Notes: generated by a model from the sequence alone, not told the origin. A stretch of 64,000 bases of DNA from Ficedula albicollis (GCF_000247815.1 NC_021675.1:67484193-67548192), one strand, 5' to 3'; shown: positions 10,835-23,600, counted from the stretch's first letter. Numbers and translations: made by a program.

Positions 10835-12427
10835 AAAAAAAAAACCAAACAAAAAAACCCCCCAAAAAAACATTGGTCTTCTGCTCTTGTTTCTCAGCTC
10901 CTGTTGGAGACACTGATATATTTTGCTAGTCTCAACAAAAACAGTCAAATTAACATTTCCACCAATGTAAACAGTTTTTGATGAAGTGCATCTTCCCTTT
11001 TATTTTTTTAATATTTCCTGTATACATAATCTAACACACACTTCATAAGAAATTGAAAGAAGGGCTGAAAAATCCTCCCCCCCTTTTTTTTTTTTACATG
11101 AAAATTTTTGACACTTAATATTGAGGTCCATATCTTAGGGAGAAACTCTCCTGACTTGGTGATGTTTGATATTATTATCTGACAATTTCATAGCAATGCT
11201 CGAATCTGGGTCTGGCAATGTAACTTTAGGAATCCTTTCTTACCCAATGCTTTTGCTTCTTGTGACTGCTGCCCTCCTGTGCCACCCTAAATAAAGTCTT
11301 AGAATGAGATTCATATCACACGACTGGAAATGCCTACAAGTGTAGATATCTACACATGAGGGAGGCATTTACGTTTTCTTTGTACTCATGGGATGATGTA
11401 GTCATTACTTGAGTGCAATTCATCTGGCCTAATTTGGATGTCTTCAAAGGAATTGTGTCCTAGAAAAGTCCACTTCTTCTGCTGGCTGCAAATGGAGCAA
11501 ATACAACAAGATTAAATAAAGTTATATTTGTAAATATTTCAAGTTTAGCAGTATAAAGTTAACATTTTCCATTTTCTACTGCTCTTTAATAATTCACTTA
11601 AAGTTAGTTATTCTCTTTTTCTTGCATAAGAACATTTTAAACACAACCAACCACTTCTTTCCCAAAGACACATTTTTTCCAAATAATTTTTACATAATCT
11701 CTTCTGCTTATGTATTTTTTGCTTACATCCATCTAAAAAATGACTGTCAGAAGGAATGTACTGCTCATTTTGTAATTGGATCCAAGATCTAGTCAGTTGA
11801 GTTTTGTCTCTTTTTTGCTGTAATTATATTTTTAGCAATTATAATTGTACCCTTATGTTTCTCAGCCTCATTGTTTGCACTCAGTCCACTACTTTGAAGC
11901 TAAGGAGGCGTTCACATGCTTTAAAACTTTGTTATACTGAAAACTGATCTCATCCAGAGGATCATGGCTAAACAGCTGAGTTTCCTGTAAGTAGTTTCCA
12001 TGCTCAGTCAGTCAAGGAGATTTCATATCTTAAAGAAAGAATTAGATAGGCTATGCCTCTAATGACTTTATAAACTTTGTATTCAGTAAGATCCTTTGAG
12101 GATAATGTAGAATTTAGCATATGTGGTGCAAAACTCTTTATTTATCCACAGCATCTTGCTGGATGTTGTAATAGCCCTTGGGGGCAGCAACAGAAGTTGC
12201 ATCTCTTGCTTATGGCAAGTTCAGAACTTGGAAACTGTGCTCCACAGTGTTTAATGTGCAGCCAACCCAAAGGCTGTGACTCTGGAGCATCAAATAGGCA
12301 ATATGACAATGGCTAAATGACTGGGGGGAACAGATTTCCCTTCACAAATTAGCATATGAACCATAATAAGTCTTGACTTATTCACTTGAAATAAAGAAGG
12401 TTTAAAAAGGTGTCTGGAAGTCATATA
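10835..12427. other. Unique non-coding sequence
   Basis: AT-rich sequence with short homopolymers (for example T-rich at 11083-11095). No gene or mobile element is recognised. Confidence 0.55.
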
Positions 12428-12640
12428 GTCACAGAATGACAGAATGGTTTGGGTTGGAAGGGACCTTAAAGACCATCTTGTTCCAACCCCCTGCTATGGG
12501 CAGGGACACCTTCCACTAGACCAGGCTGTCCAGAGCCCTGTCCAAACTGACCTTGGGCACTTCCAGGGATCCAGGGGCAGCCACAGCTGCTCTGGGCACC
12601 CTGTGCCACGGTTTCATGAGCATCAGGAAGAACTTCTCCA
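12428..12640 (-). mobile_element. CR1 LINE fragment, 3' end, antisense
   Basis: The block starts with the reversed CR1 terminus 'tcacagaatgacagaatgg', followed by GGTTTGGGTTGGAAGGGACC, then 'ttccactagaccagg', 'cacttccagggatccagg', 'gctgctctgggcaccctg' and 'aggaagaacttctcc'. The 3' end therefore lies at the low coordinate and the element is truncated at about 12640, where a second CR1 in the opposite orientation begins. It is about 210 bp and non-coding. Confidence 0.93.
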
Positions 12641-12836
12641 TGACAGGGGTGGTCAGGCATTGTCATGGGTAGCCCAGGGAGGTGGTGGAGTCACTGTTCC
12701 TGGATGTGGCCAGGGACAAACTGGATGTGGCACTCAGTGGTCTGGTCTGGCCGACCAGGTTGAAGGTTGGATCGGTTGAAGGTTGGACTTGATGACCTTG
12801 GAGGTGTTTTCCAGTCCTAATGATTCTGTGATTAAT
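12641..12836 (+). mobile_element. CR1 LINE fragment, 3' end, sense (different subfamily)
   Basis: Landmarks are 'tgacaggggtggtcagg', 'agcccagggaggtggtgg', 'ctggatgtggcactcag', 'ggttggacttgatgacc', 'gaggtgttttccag' and the tail 'aatgattctgtgatt'. This is the CR1 3' end type with the GTGGTGGAGTCACC motif, unlike its left neighbour, so a different subfamily. A small internal duplication of GGTTGAAGGTTGGA lies at about 12758-12787. The two elements abut at their truncated 5' ends with their tails pointing outward. Confidence 0.88.
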
Positions 12837-15800
12837 TCTGTTTTGAAAACAATAATTAGGATCTCAAAGAGAAATGCTGATATAAACCTCCCATACTGAC
12901 ATAAACCAAAATACTAGTTCAAACTCTTTATTATATTCAATAATAAAGCAGTTCAATATCTCTGTAAAGAAATTTATATCAGTGGTGTCCAAAATGAGTT
13001 TAAAGTTGCAGAAAATTTTCTCTTTTTGTTCTTTTACAAAATTAGTGTAGTATTTTACAGAGTTTGTGTACTGGAATTGCTGCTTTCAGTGTGTTTGTTA
13101 CTTGTTTTAAAACCTTCCAACAGGACTCTGCAGAGATACTCAATTTAACTGCCAAAAAAAATAGCTCTTGATGTAGAAATGCAGCAGTCATGTCAGCATC
13201 ATGTTGTTCCTGAACTAATACTGCTGCTTCAATGAGGGCAGCCTTGTTCTGCTCCCAGAACATGAGCTGAGGTTAGTGCACAGACCTGAAATGAGCAGGT
13301 TTGGGGACTTGCATTAACTGAGAAATATTCCATCTTCAACTCAGAGCTGCAGAGCCTGGTGTAGATAGAGAATCATTTATTTATTATTTGGAAAGAACCC
13401 CTAGAACCTTCAAACTTTGGATCAAACTTGGACTGTGGGTAACCATGAACCATACAACTGGTAATTTTACCTATCCAAGTCTAAAAGTTTGAGGGTGGAG
13501 ATTTTAACCTATTTGATCAACCTCTTCCTGTGCTGCATACAATGGCCTGAACCTCATGAGTGCTTTAACTCAAGCTGAGAGTGTCTCTTTGGCTCCCACT
13601 CCATCCACAGAAATTGTCAGGCCCTTTCCAGCAGGTTACCAAGCTTTGCAGAGCTCTGTGCAAGATTTTGGAGAATTTCCCAGCTCACCTGAAAAACTTC
13701 AGTTTCTCCTTGGTGGGCTTTGCAAGTTGACTCCTGGCTGACAGTGCTCCAGATTAACAAACCCAGTTGGTCTGAAACTCTACATTTTGGTGCCTCGGCC
13801 TCTTTCCATAATTTAACATTATCTGCAAGTTGGCTGAAGGTTCACTCTGCCCCATCATCTGGACTGTGGCTGAGAAAGTGAACAGTGTGGGCATGTGTTT
13901 TATTCAGGACTACTTCCCTTAAAGTTGCCTAAATAGTATCATGGATTAGTTAAAAAATACTCATTCTCAATTAATAACTCATGGAAATTATCTGTATCTC
14001 TCTGTGTTTAAGGCACGTGTCATCAACCTGCAATGAAGACAAGCAAAGCATTGTCTTATGTATGAAAGAAAAATTCCTGCCACTCAGTGTCTTTAACATA
14101 TTTGTTTAAATTTATTTATAGGATTAATTACTTACATAATTTTGACAAATTTTTTGCTGGTGACTCTCTGCAAGAAAGATTTTTCTGTTGTACTGCCCAG
14201 TTTTAAATTATGAAAATAATATAACTCAAGAGATATCTAGGATTATTTGCTATAGTATAAGAACAGGAACTTAAAAGAGAACAGTGGAACAAACTACCTT
14301 TCATAGGTGTTATTGATTCCAGAAATCCAAACAATGAAAAGATTGCATAGAACATCTATTGGACAAACTTTGTGATATAATTTAGTAGCCTCAGCTTGTA
14401 TGGGATTGATTAAATATTTTTTAAAAAATAAAGTTAATCAAAGCACCAGTTGATCTATTTTTTCTTTTTCCTCATTTGAGACGACATTAAGATCATTGCA
14501 GAAATTTTGCATTTAATGCAAATTCAGTGCCACACTTCTAGATATCTGTTGTGGGAATCTTATCACGTAATATTAGATGGATGTAGATGTTTGTACCTGA
14601 AGTGCTGACCAAAGTTTCTCTTTACAGCTGTTTTATGCCCTGAATAAATGTTTGATGTAGGAGCCAACCTAGCCATTACTAGTGAGCTACACCAAGTGCA
14701 ATAAAGTTAATTTATGAGGGTTTGTGCAGGCACTCAGCTCTAGTGTTTCCACCTGATTTCAGACTCCAGAGAGAAATGCTCTGCATCACCACAGGCAGCA
14801 GAAACCCCTTCAGAAAGAACAGACACATCTGAATGTCTATAAAATGGTCAGTTTGGTACCAAGGAAGCTGAGGATGATTATAATCTGTCAGAGCTTGGTC
14901 AGGCAGACCAGGCAGCAAGCCACCATCCAAGTTTAAAATTGACAGTGCTGAATTGCCAGCACTCCTGCTATTACAAAAAAAAGTGCACTTTTCACTGTCA
15001 CATGGGCAGCCCTCCTGAGCTGCATCGTTTCCAAGAGCTCACACTTTGGTTGTGCTTAACTCCCCACTGGGAACTTAATGGACCCTTCCAGTTTGCACCA
15101 GCTGAGTGCCAGTGGGATGTGACATCCTGGGCACTGAAACACAGCTTGCAAAGAACTTGTTGTTCTCTATAAATTCAGCCCCTGAAAGTAGATATCTAAA
15201 TGTGTTTTCAGACCCCTTAATCAGAGGTATGATTCTCTCTGTGTGCATTAGTCTCCATGGGGCATAGGTACTGGCAGAGATAAAATCAAGTGGTGAGGTC
15301 TCAGAGCACACAGAACTGGCTAAGCAGCTACACCAGGAAGGGCTGGCTGGCTGCCCTCTGCCTAATCTGTCCTGTTATTAAAAATACATAATAAAATTCA
15401 TCCATTCACAGATGTTATAAATCTTAAGCAGGTCTTGCAATAACAGTGCAGATGTAGTTCATCACTGACTGTGAGAAAAGTCTTTCTTATTAAAAAAATG
15501 CTTGCTATGATCTGAGGCCTATAGAATGCCTATTAACAATTATAATGATATAAAATTCAAATCCAAACTTCTTCAGATGAATTTAGCTTATTGGCAAATT
15601 GGAAATATCGAAGTTTACCACTATGTATAATTTTCTAAAATACTGTAACACCAAGACAGCCAAAGTTAGATGCTGGCATAGCTCACATTGACACTTTAGT
15701 AGCTGTGAATAAAATAAAATAAACACATAAGTATGACCATACACCTAAATTTGAGCAGCTTCACAGAAGTCAACACACATCTGTCTTTGTTACAAGCAAA

Positions 15801-16194
15801 GAAGTGAGGGCACTGGAAAGTCAAGAGCTAAATGGGTAAGAAATCCCTAGAAGTTCAGCATTTCTGAAAGCATGAAGAGAACTGCAGAGAGAGTGAAGGG
15901 AACTGTGGGATAAATAAAATTTACCATCATATTGATTAAAGGAGTAAGTTGTTTATTTTTGCCTTTGACTCCTGGAATGATGAATGTAGGACTCTGAAAA
16001 GTGGCAGAACAATAGCATTTTCTCAAAGGCAGCATGGGCAATGGGTTAAATAGAAACACCTCTGCACTGACAGAAAGGAATGGCAATGAAAGTCCCACTG
16101 CATGACTAATCACACCCTACATAACACAGAGAGAGGTAATGCACAGTTCCAATGCATATTTAGTAAGCAGGAAAGGCTGTTTTCATAGAGAAAG
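12837..16194. other. Unique non-coding sequence
   Basis: About 3.3 kb of AT-rich sequence with no gene or repeat that I can name. Open frames at 13042-13263, 14712-15311 and 15847-16113 are short and mutually overlapping and resemble no known protein. Some of this may be conserved regulatory DNA, but that cannot be judged without alignment. Confidence 0.55.
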
Positions 16195-16330
16195 CCCATT
16201 TTGGAATTCAGAAGATGGGGGCTAAGTTGCAGCTCTGTCACTGATGTGTTACTTGCTGTCTTCCTGATTTAACTCCCTCCAAGAGTGAGATAGCAACACC
16301 TTTTTATCCATCCTCATAATTTCTCTGGTG
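16195..16330 (+). mobile_element. MIR/CORE-SINE-like relic
   Basis: The run from 'ttggaattcagaagatggg' through 'gcagctctgtcactgatg', 'acttgctgtcttcctgat', 'ttaactccctccaagag' and 'gatagcaacacctttt' follows, with many substitutions, the order of the MIR central core. In that core an abbreviated 'agctctgccact' block is followed by a 'cttaacctct' block and an AT-rich region. It would be an ancient, inactive tRNA-derived SINE. A chance resemblance is possible because divergence is high. Confidence 0.45.
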
Positions 16331-18386
16331 ACACTTACGGCCTTTCACACAAGCCAGGACCTGACTTTAAGAACTTTTAAAACGTGGGTCTAAAGCAGAT
16401 TCTAATCTCTACAGGAGACTGGAGGAAACAAATGGCTGTGACCCAGATTGGGAAGTACAGGGAAATATTGGTGGCTTATTGTTCTGCAAGGGAGGCTGGT
16501 TTTCTTGTGCATCAGGACCTCCACCAAGATTTCTCAGAAGTGTCAGGACAAAGGGAAGACTCAAAGGAGGTTTTGATCGGGGACATTGGAAAGAAAAGGT
16601 GGTTTCTTCCCAGCATTTTCCCCATGGAAAAATCATGAACAAACATAACTGCAAACTGAATAGGCTGGAAACGGATGTTTGTGCAATGGGCAGGGCAAAA
16701 GTGGGAATCAATTTCTGAACACCTAATCACAGAGAGCAGTGGGATGGTGATAATGAAAGGGTTTGAGATAAAGGGTTTATCAGATGCAGCAGGCACACAT
16801 GGGGACAAGTACAGACTAGTGGGCAAAAGCCAAAGCAAAAAAGTGAGCTGAGCAAAACCAGACTCAAGTTGTCAAGGTCAGAGAAAGTACATAATGGAGA
16901 TGCAACAGCCTGGGTGGCTGGAAAAGGTTTTTTCCTATCTCTTATTTCTATTTAGATTGTAAAACCTCTCATGCAAGCCTCTTCCTGGCTTTGAGAGGAT
17001 ATTTTTTTTAGGTGAAAAGCAGTTTTTTTAGCTGCTAGATTTTGGGTTGAACATTTTACTTACATTTTTTTTTTTTTTCATTCTTGCAGGTCATAGAAGC
17101 ACTGTCTTTCTGGGTGGCATGTTGGCCATCTCAAATATTAGCATGAAAACAGAAGATTTGCATCTGGAGTGACAGCTGCAATGAAAACAAAGGCTCTGGA
17201 TGTTCACATCCTTGAGGTCACTGTTTTTTTTTCCTCTTTCTCTACAACAGATTCTTAAAAGATTGTGTATGTGAGGCATGAGGGGTCCTTCCTGTCCCAT
17301 TCATCCATCAGCATCCCTGGACTGAGGATGTGTAGGTTGCCACAGCTGTGTATTTACAACTGTGACACTGAGATAGTGATCATGTGGAAATGTATTACCA
17401 AATATGTTCATACTGAGTTAGCTTTCCACATCTGTGCAGCAACAAGCACTTTCAAAAGTCAGCAAGAAAAGAGAAATTAGATATTGCCTGCATTTGAAAC
17501 TCAGGCAAAGTTTACAAATAACATAATAATAATAATTCTAATAAATAAAAATAAGCATAATAACATCCTAGATTGAGGGAGTATGGAGGTCAGAGGGAAG
17601 ATAATTTTTATTTAATTTTTAATGTAAAAAATTTTATGTGTTATAGAGATTGTGAAACAGCATGTGCACCAGTCTATGTTTATGTTAAACTATATAAATG
17701 GACATAACTGAATTTTGATATTTTCATTCATTATCTCTGTCATCTATCATTTTATCTGACTGGAGATGGGAGGTCTTCCTTCCCCAGTTGTACCAGCTCT
17801 GATTACAAATACAGTTAAGTAGAAGATACTCATCTACAATCCTTGACCTTCCCAGTGCCTGTGCTACACCCCTTCCTATAGAAGTATGGAGCACCTATTT
17901 TCAGTGTAAATTTTCATTTTTTTTCTTCAGTAGGCTTAAAGGAGAAAATGAAAATAAAGCAGAAATAGTGTAAAAAAAAAATGGGGGAACAAAGAGGGAG
18001 ATTAAGACAGGAGTGAGTTAAAGGACAAGCAGGGAGAAGTACAAGAGCTGCAGATTTGTAAGACAGAGAAGGTGACTGCAATAATGAGCCCCTCAGCAGG
18101 GAAAAACTTGCCCTGGATTGTGAGTTACTCAGAGCAGCTCCAGGAATCTGAGATCCCAAGCTGGGCTGCTTTGTCTGCTTCCTGCTACACCAGTACCAAG
18201 ATTGCACTTCCAGCTCCCAGCTGCTTCACAGCAGCGCTGGGGAATCGGTTCTGGGAGAAGAACCAAAATACTGGGCTGTGTTTGTGTGTGCAATGCACAG
18301 TGAGTTCCTTTCTCATCTCTGTGAAAAACTGACACAGAGAAAAAATAATCCAGGCAATAATATCAAACACCAAACCATCTCACTGC
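16331..18386. other. Unique non-coding sequence
   Basis: Contains AT-rich stretches (17515-17570 is rich in ATA/AATA) and short T/A homopolymers. Overlapping frames at 16384-16838 occur on both strands with no recognised protein. No gene is called. Confidence 0.55.
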
Positions 18387-18670
18387 ATGTGCTGGTTTTG
18401 GCAGGGGTAGGGTTAATCTGAGGTGGGGCCGTGTTTTGGGTTTGTGCTGAGCACAGGGTTGATGATGCAGAGATGTTTTTGTTATTGCTGAGCAGGATCA
18501 CACAGAGCCAAAGCCATTCCCATTTCCCTTCAGGCTGGGAGTGCCTGGGAGCAGACACAGCCAGGACAGGTGACCCAGCTGAGCAAAGGGATATTCCAGA
18601 CCTGGTGGCATCATGCTCAGGATATAAAGTGGGGGGAAGAGGAGGAAGAGGGGAATTTGAACTTCTTTAA
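18387..18670 (+). mobile_element. Avian endogenous retrovirus LTR fragment (U3 and start of R)
   Basis: The segment starts TGTGCTGGTTTTGGCAGGGG with 'tagggttaat' just after, and runs through 'gtgttttgggtttgtgctg', 'ccaggacaggtgacccag', 'caaagggatattccag' and 'catcatgctcaggatataaa', followed by a purine-rich 'gggggaagaggaggaag'. This order is that of a common bird LTR. It includes a TATA-type box (GGATATAAAG, near 18620) about 230 bp from the start. The match stops soon after the promoter, so U5 and the opposite LTR end are missing. No internal gag, pol or env sequence is visible beside it, which makes it a truncated solo LTR. I think of the ERVL-like TguLTR5 type, but the exact family name is from memory and not certain. 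Confidence 0.72.
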
Positions 18671-19739
18671 CCTTTATTCGTGCTGGGGACAAAAAAGGGA
18701 AAGACTTCCTGCAGAAATAGGCTACAATGAGGTGTTAAATGTCAAGTTATGCATTTGGCTGCTCCACTAAATCTAACTATGATATAGTGATAAAAATTAT
18801 AAAATATGTACATGTTACTGGCTGGCTGGAAAACCTTATTGTCTAGTGCTGGAAAATAATGGCAACTGACTTGGCTAGAAGACTCAAAGGACTCACCTGT
18901 CCTTTGATTTCTGGATTCCACTCTTGATATTTTCAATCTTTCTGCTGCAGCTAAGGGCCAGATCTCTGCTTTGAATGAAGGCTGAGATTCATGTTTAGTT
19001 TATCTGTTGGCTCATGCTGTTTTTTTCAATAGCTGGAATTATTCAGAAAACAACTGAGATGGCAAAAGGAGCCATTTCCTGCCTGTATGTCCAGTGTTTT
19101 CCAATCATAGAGAATTGCACACCCCTGTGTACTTTTCAGCACCGAAAAGTTCCTCTTTTAGCAAGTTTAAGACTATGAATAACATATTTTTCTTATTTAC
19201 CTGCTGCTGACTCCTAGCTAATAGTCCCCACCTCTATGAAACACAGGCTGAATACAGCAGTTTGGGACAAAAAACCAGAAGATCAAGACTTTCCAAGTGT
19301 AATTCTTCACTGAATAATTTATCTTTCCAATCCATACTCTGATTTGCATTTCACACACGTACCTTTCCACATTTGTCTCTATAGTTTTTCAGTTTTAAGT
19401 TAAGGAAAGATCATTGCTGGAAGATTCAAGTAATGTGTTCCAACGATTAATTATTTTCACTCCAAAGAAACATGCCCTGTGTTGTTGGAACAAACAGTTG
19501 CCATATCACTTGCTATGCCTATTTTCCCAGAGAAAGCGACTCATTATTGTAGTATTGTTCCTTCTATTCATACAACCTTTTGCAAATCTTGTGAGTGATG
19601 CCCTGTGTGAGCATCAGAAGAGTGGAAGAGGTTCACATTTCTCACAGCAGGAAGGGGATGAAGAGAACTTCCTATCTTTGGGGGTTTTTTTTTGAGTTAT
19701 TTTTTTCCCTTTCTGATACCAGCAGCTGCAGAGCTGAGG
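18671..19739. other. Unique non-coding sequence
   Basis: No supported features. A plus-strand frame at 19414-19695 begins without start context and resembles no known protein. Confidence 0.5.
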
Positions 19740-20250
19740 GATGTTCATGTAAAGAATGATGTCAGTGTGGCAGCTTGTGAAGAAGAGTGAAGGGTGTTTG
19801 AAAAAGCTGTTGAAAGAGAACCAGTGTCATGAGAGTGTTGCAGACAGGTAGAGATACTATAAAAGAAAGGCCTTGTAAAATATGGTTTAAGCCCTGCTAC
19901 TCTAGCTAAGCTAGCAACTAGTTTTTAAGTTCCCATAAGGAGGAATTAGAAGAAGGAAAAAACAGCACAATAACCTATTTTAGCAAGAGAACTGTTTGCA
20001 CCTGCATAAACAATAGGTCTGTCCCATGAGAATCAGGGAACACAATACGTAAACAACCCACAAATAGGAAGATTTGATGAAAATGTAAAATACCAGTTAC
20101 TATCCAATGAATTAAGTACTAACCAATTAAACACAAAGTCTGTAAAAACTGTACAAAAATGAGCTATGTGAGTTAAGAATTAGCTTTTCCTTCATGAAGA
20201 AACTGAATCCCATCTGCTTTATTGCAACGTGAGAGAAACATGCAAAGACC
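19740..20250 (+). mobile_element. Possible second solo LTR (low confidence)
   Basis: The part from about 20100 to 20250 reads like the promoter and R region of an avian ERVK-type LTR. It has 'aaccaattaaacacaaag', a TATA-like 'tgtaaaaactgtac', 'gagttaagaattagctttt' (compare an AATAAA-bearing original), then 'gaatcccatctgctttatt' and 'gcaacgtgagagaaaca'. Upstream, 19740-20100 is compatible with U3, but I could not define a TG start or a target-site duplication. No retroviral gene is present. It may instead be unique DNA. Confidence 0.35.
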
Positions 20251-20455
20251 CTCATAGCAGCAAAACCATACTAGATTAAAGAGAAATAATGAGAACAGGT
20301 CACAGCCAAGCCAGAGAACTGCCAGGTTTGTTTTTTAGCAGTGGAAGGTGCAGCCATAGCTAACATCCAGCACAATAACCAAAGTGAATGCCCTGCTCTG
20401 TTCTCAGCCCATCACACAGAGGATTCCTCCTTCCCTTCAAGAAAATTATACGACT

Positions 20456-20470
20456 TTTTTTTTTGTTTTT

Positions 20471-20524
<54 letters not shown>
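20456..20524. repeat. Poly-T tract with two G interruptions
   Basis: A T-run broken by single G near 20465 and 20471 extends into about 50 uninterrupted T to 20524. It could be the A-tail of a retroposed sequence on the minus strand, but no recognisable retroelement body lies at its side. Lysine- or phenylalanine-rich open frames across it are artefacts of the homopolymer. Confidence 0.9.
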
Positions 20525-20525
<1 letters not shown>

Positions 20526-20672
20526 TTCTGGGTGCAAGTCATTTTTTGTCTCCTCGTAGTGCAGAACTTTCCTGGCTGAATCGATTTTAAGTTTTTTGTT
20601 CTGGGTGCAAGTCATTTTTTGTTTCCTCATGGTGCAGAACTTTCCTGGCTGTCTGAGCTGAATTGATTTAAG
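20521..20672. repeat. About 73-bp tandem duplication next to poly-T
   Basis: Two copies begin with TTTTGTTCTGGGTGCAAGTC near 20521 and 20594. They differ by several substitutions and by a short insertion ('tgtctgagc') in the second, so they are about 90 percent alike. Both start with a T-run, suggesting that the poly-T was part of the duplicated unit and expanded in the left copy. Confidence 0.85.
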
Positions 20673-23600
20673 CAGAGGATAATGAGTTTTCTGTGTTGGC
20701 AACAGGGCTTGGAGTTGGTTTCTGATGCACAGGTGAACTTGTCTGAGCAGTTTCCTCATGAGAGGAGAGAATAATCAAATTTTTCAAACAATAAAAGGAT
20801 GGGCACCTGAGAAACTGGAAAATTAAATCATTCAATCTGTTTTCCCTTGCCTAATATTTCATTCATGATAATGTAGATCAAGACTTTTACTATGATATAT
20901 TAGTAAATAAAACCATCTAGAAAAGGACTGCTTCATTTAAGATTTCAAAGTATTTTTTGAAAGTGATTTGAGCTGGAAAGATGGCAAAAGCTAACTCTGG
21001 ATAGAGGACCAAAAAGCCCTCATAAATTAAGGAACTGGGATATGCTGTTGTAAGTAGTTATCCCTGTCCAGATTTCTGGGTTTTTTTCACACACCATTTG
21101 CCAGGTAACAGCTCCTGGCAGAACACAGCACTTGTCCTAAGATTCATGAAAACTTAATGGAGCTTGATTTCAAAAGCACAGAGACAAAAATAGGTGATGG
21201 AAAAATATCTTAACATAGAGTGTTTTGTAAAAACCTCCTGTGTCTCATAAGATAATATCTTACAACATGAATTTTGTCCTTGTTTTCTGTTAGCTCCATC
21301 CTGCCACATTATCTTTTAATGAATCTGCCTTCTGTTTTGCTGACCTGACTGGTGACAAATCCGTTTTCCTGTTCCAGGGGATTGAGTAGAAGCAACCTGC
21401 AGAAGACACCCAGATTTGCAGATAACATCCAGTCAAGGGGCCTCTGTTCCTTCTGAATCTCCCCAGCTGAACAGGATGATCCCCTGCTGCCATTCTGGGT
21501 AACCCCACAAAATCATGGCTGAGGTAGAAATGGATAAACAAGACAAAATGTTGCCACCTGCCAGTGAACTGGAAGGATTTATCAAATCAGGCAAAAATGG
21601 ATAAAAAAGAAAATAAGGAGAAATATCCATGGTCTTGATGTTGTTCACTGACAGTAGTGGTAGATCAGATCCCCTGCTCTCCATCTTCCTTCCTGCTCCA
21701 TTTTTATCTCTGACATCCTTCGCCTGAATTTATGTAAAGTTTTGTGAATTTAAATAGACATTGACAGAAGCTTTCCTCTTAAGGTGTTAAAACAAATTTG
21801 AGATTTTACTATCTATTCTTAAATTTCATACTATGGCAACATTATAATCATTCAAATTTCATTTTCTGTGTACTCTGGAGCCTGGAGAGCTGTGTGCTGA
21901 AAGATAATTTCCATTGCTAAGAAAAAAGTGTCACCTTTTTTTATAGTGCAGATATCCTAATAATAAAAATATATATTGCCTCCGCTTGGGATAGTTAAGT
22001 ACACTTTAATTAAATCAAAGCCTCTGAGTTTGTAAATGATTTGAAATCTTTTTATACCAAAGTCATTCATGGTCTTTACAAGATTAAGGCATTTATGCTT
22101 AAACATAAAATTTAAAAAAAATCACTCAGAAAATACAGAGTTTAAAAGACTCTAGGGGTGGTAGATCACAGATGTTTTAAAGTTCATTGCTTAGATCTCC
22201 CCCAAAGTCATCTGACCCTTATTTTGGATCAGTTTAAGAACTTAAAAATTTACCTAAGCAAGAGCTTGAGAGGACATGTAAAAACGGATAATCTGATTTT
22301 TAGAAAGAAAAAAAAAAATATCCAGAAGAAAACCCAGCAGAAAGAAGTGCAAACTGGGCTTATATTTAGCCACCTCAGTTTAAGGACAGTCTGGAATATA
22401 TTGCTCAGAATTCATAGCAGCATTTAATTTTATCTTTTCATCAGGTGACAATCTCACAGGCTTAGCAAGTGCATGTGAACTAAACCAGCATTTCATAGCA
22501 AATGCCCTGGAGAATCAGCTGGTGTTATATTTTAATTAATAATGCATTTATTAGCAGAATTTGAATAATTCAGATTTATAGCTGGGAGTGAAGGAAGCTG
22601 TTTTCCACTGACCTAATATAGGAACTTCCTCATAACACGTGGCTACTCTGGCACAGGTGCCCACCTATAAAACTGATGCAATGACACTTTTCTGACCATG
22701 CATATCAATTAACATTTTTCCTCTGTCAGACACTTCATTAAGTCCCTTGGTCCCAGCTCTGGATAGGAAATAAACACTTCCATGGACTCTGTGAGGCATG
22801 AGATGTGTTAGGCTGCCAATCTCCATAAGCTGGAGCTGTATCCTGTTTTCCTTTTCCACAGCTGTTTTTCCCTAAATGACAAGAATTAGGATTTAATATC
22901 AGGGAAAACAGACAGACATTTAAGTAGCCAAATGTTGTAATTTTTGTGCCAAAGATTTGCTGCCTCCTGTATTTACATTCCATATTTTTGCTTACTTTAA
23001 AGAGAGGAAGAGAAAACCGAAATAAACCTGATGGAGTTTTCTCTGTGATATCCATATCTGACAAAGTTACAAAAACAGGATTTTTGATGTAATGCTTTCC
23101 CACCCAAATCCAGCTAAAAGCCTGCCTTCAATTTATTAGCTTAAAAAAAAAAAAGTTTCTGTTACCCTGTTTTTTCTGTTTAGGGGCTTTATTAGTGGCG
23201 AGAGCAGGGTAGGGAGTCCAATAAGTTTTGAGCAAAATAGTAATGTCTGAGAGGATCTCTGTGCATCCCATTTTTATTTACATTCATTTATACATGGGGA
23301 AAAATGTGAAGACTTTACAAAGAGGGTACTGGGCTTTAGATTTGAGACTGGATCACTATTAAAAACGATCAGATCTTCCCAAAGTAGCTGGGTAAATGCA
23401 CATCCAGCTCAGCTGTCCCACAAACCAGCACCACATTTTGTATTCAGTGTGTTTGTGCTGATCACAGCTTTCACTCAGGTCAATCTCATCTGCTTTGTTT
23501 ACTAAACACCACATGTATCACACCATGCCAGTTTTTATTGATTTGAATTTCACGCAATTCCACTGAACGCTGCAGAATGCTATGGCTGAGTCTGGCACTT

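Noticed and set aside
12444..12779. 111-codon open frame
   Set aside because: It runs across two CR1 3' ends in opposite orientation and is not a CR1 reading frame.
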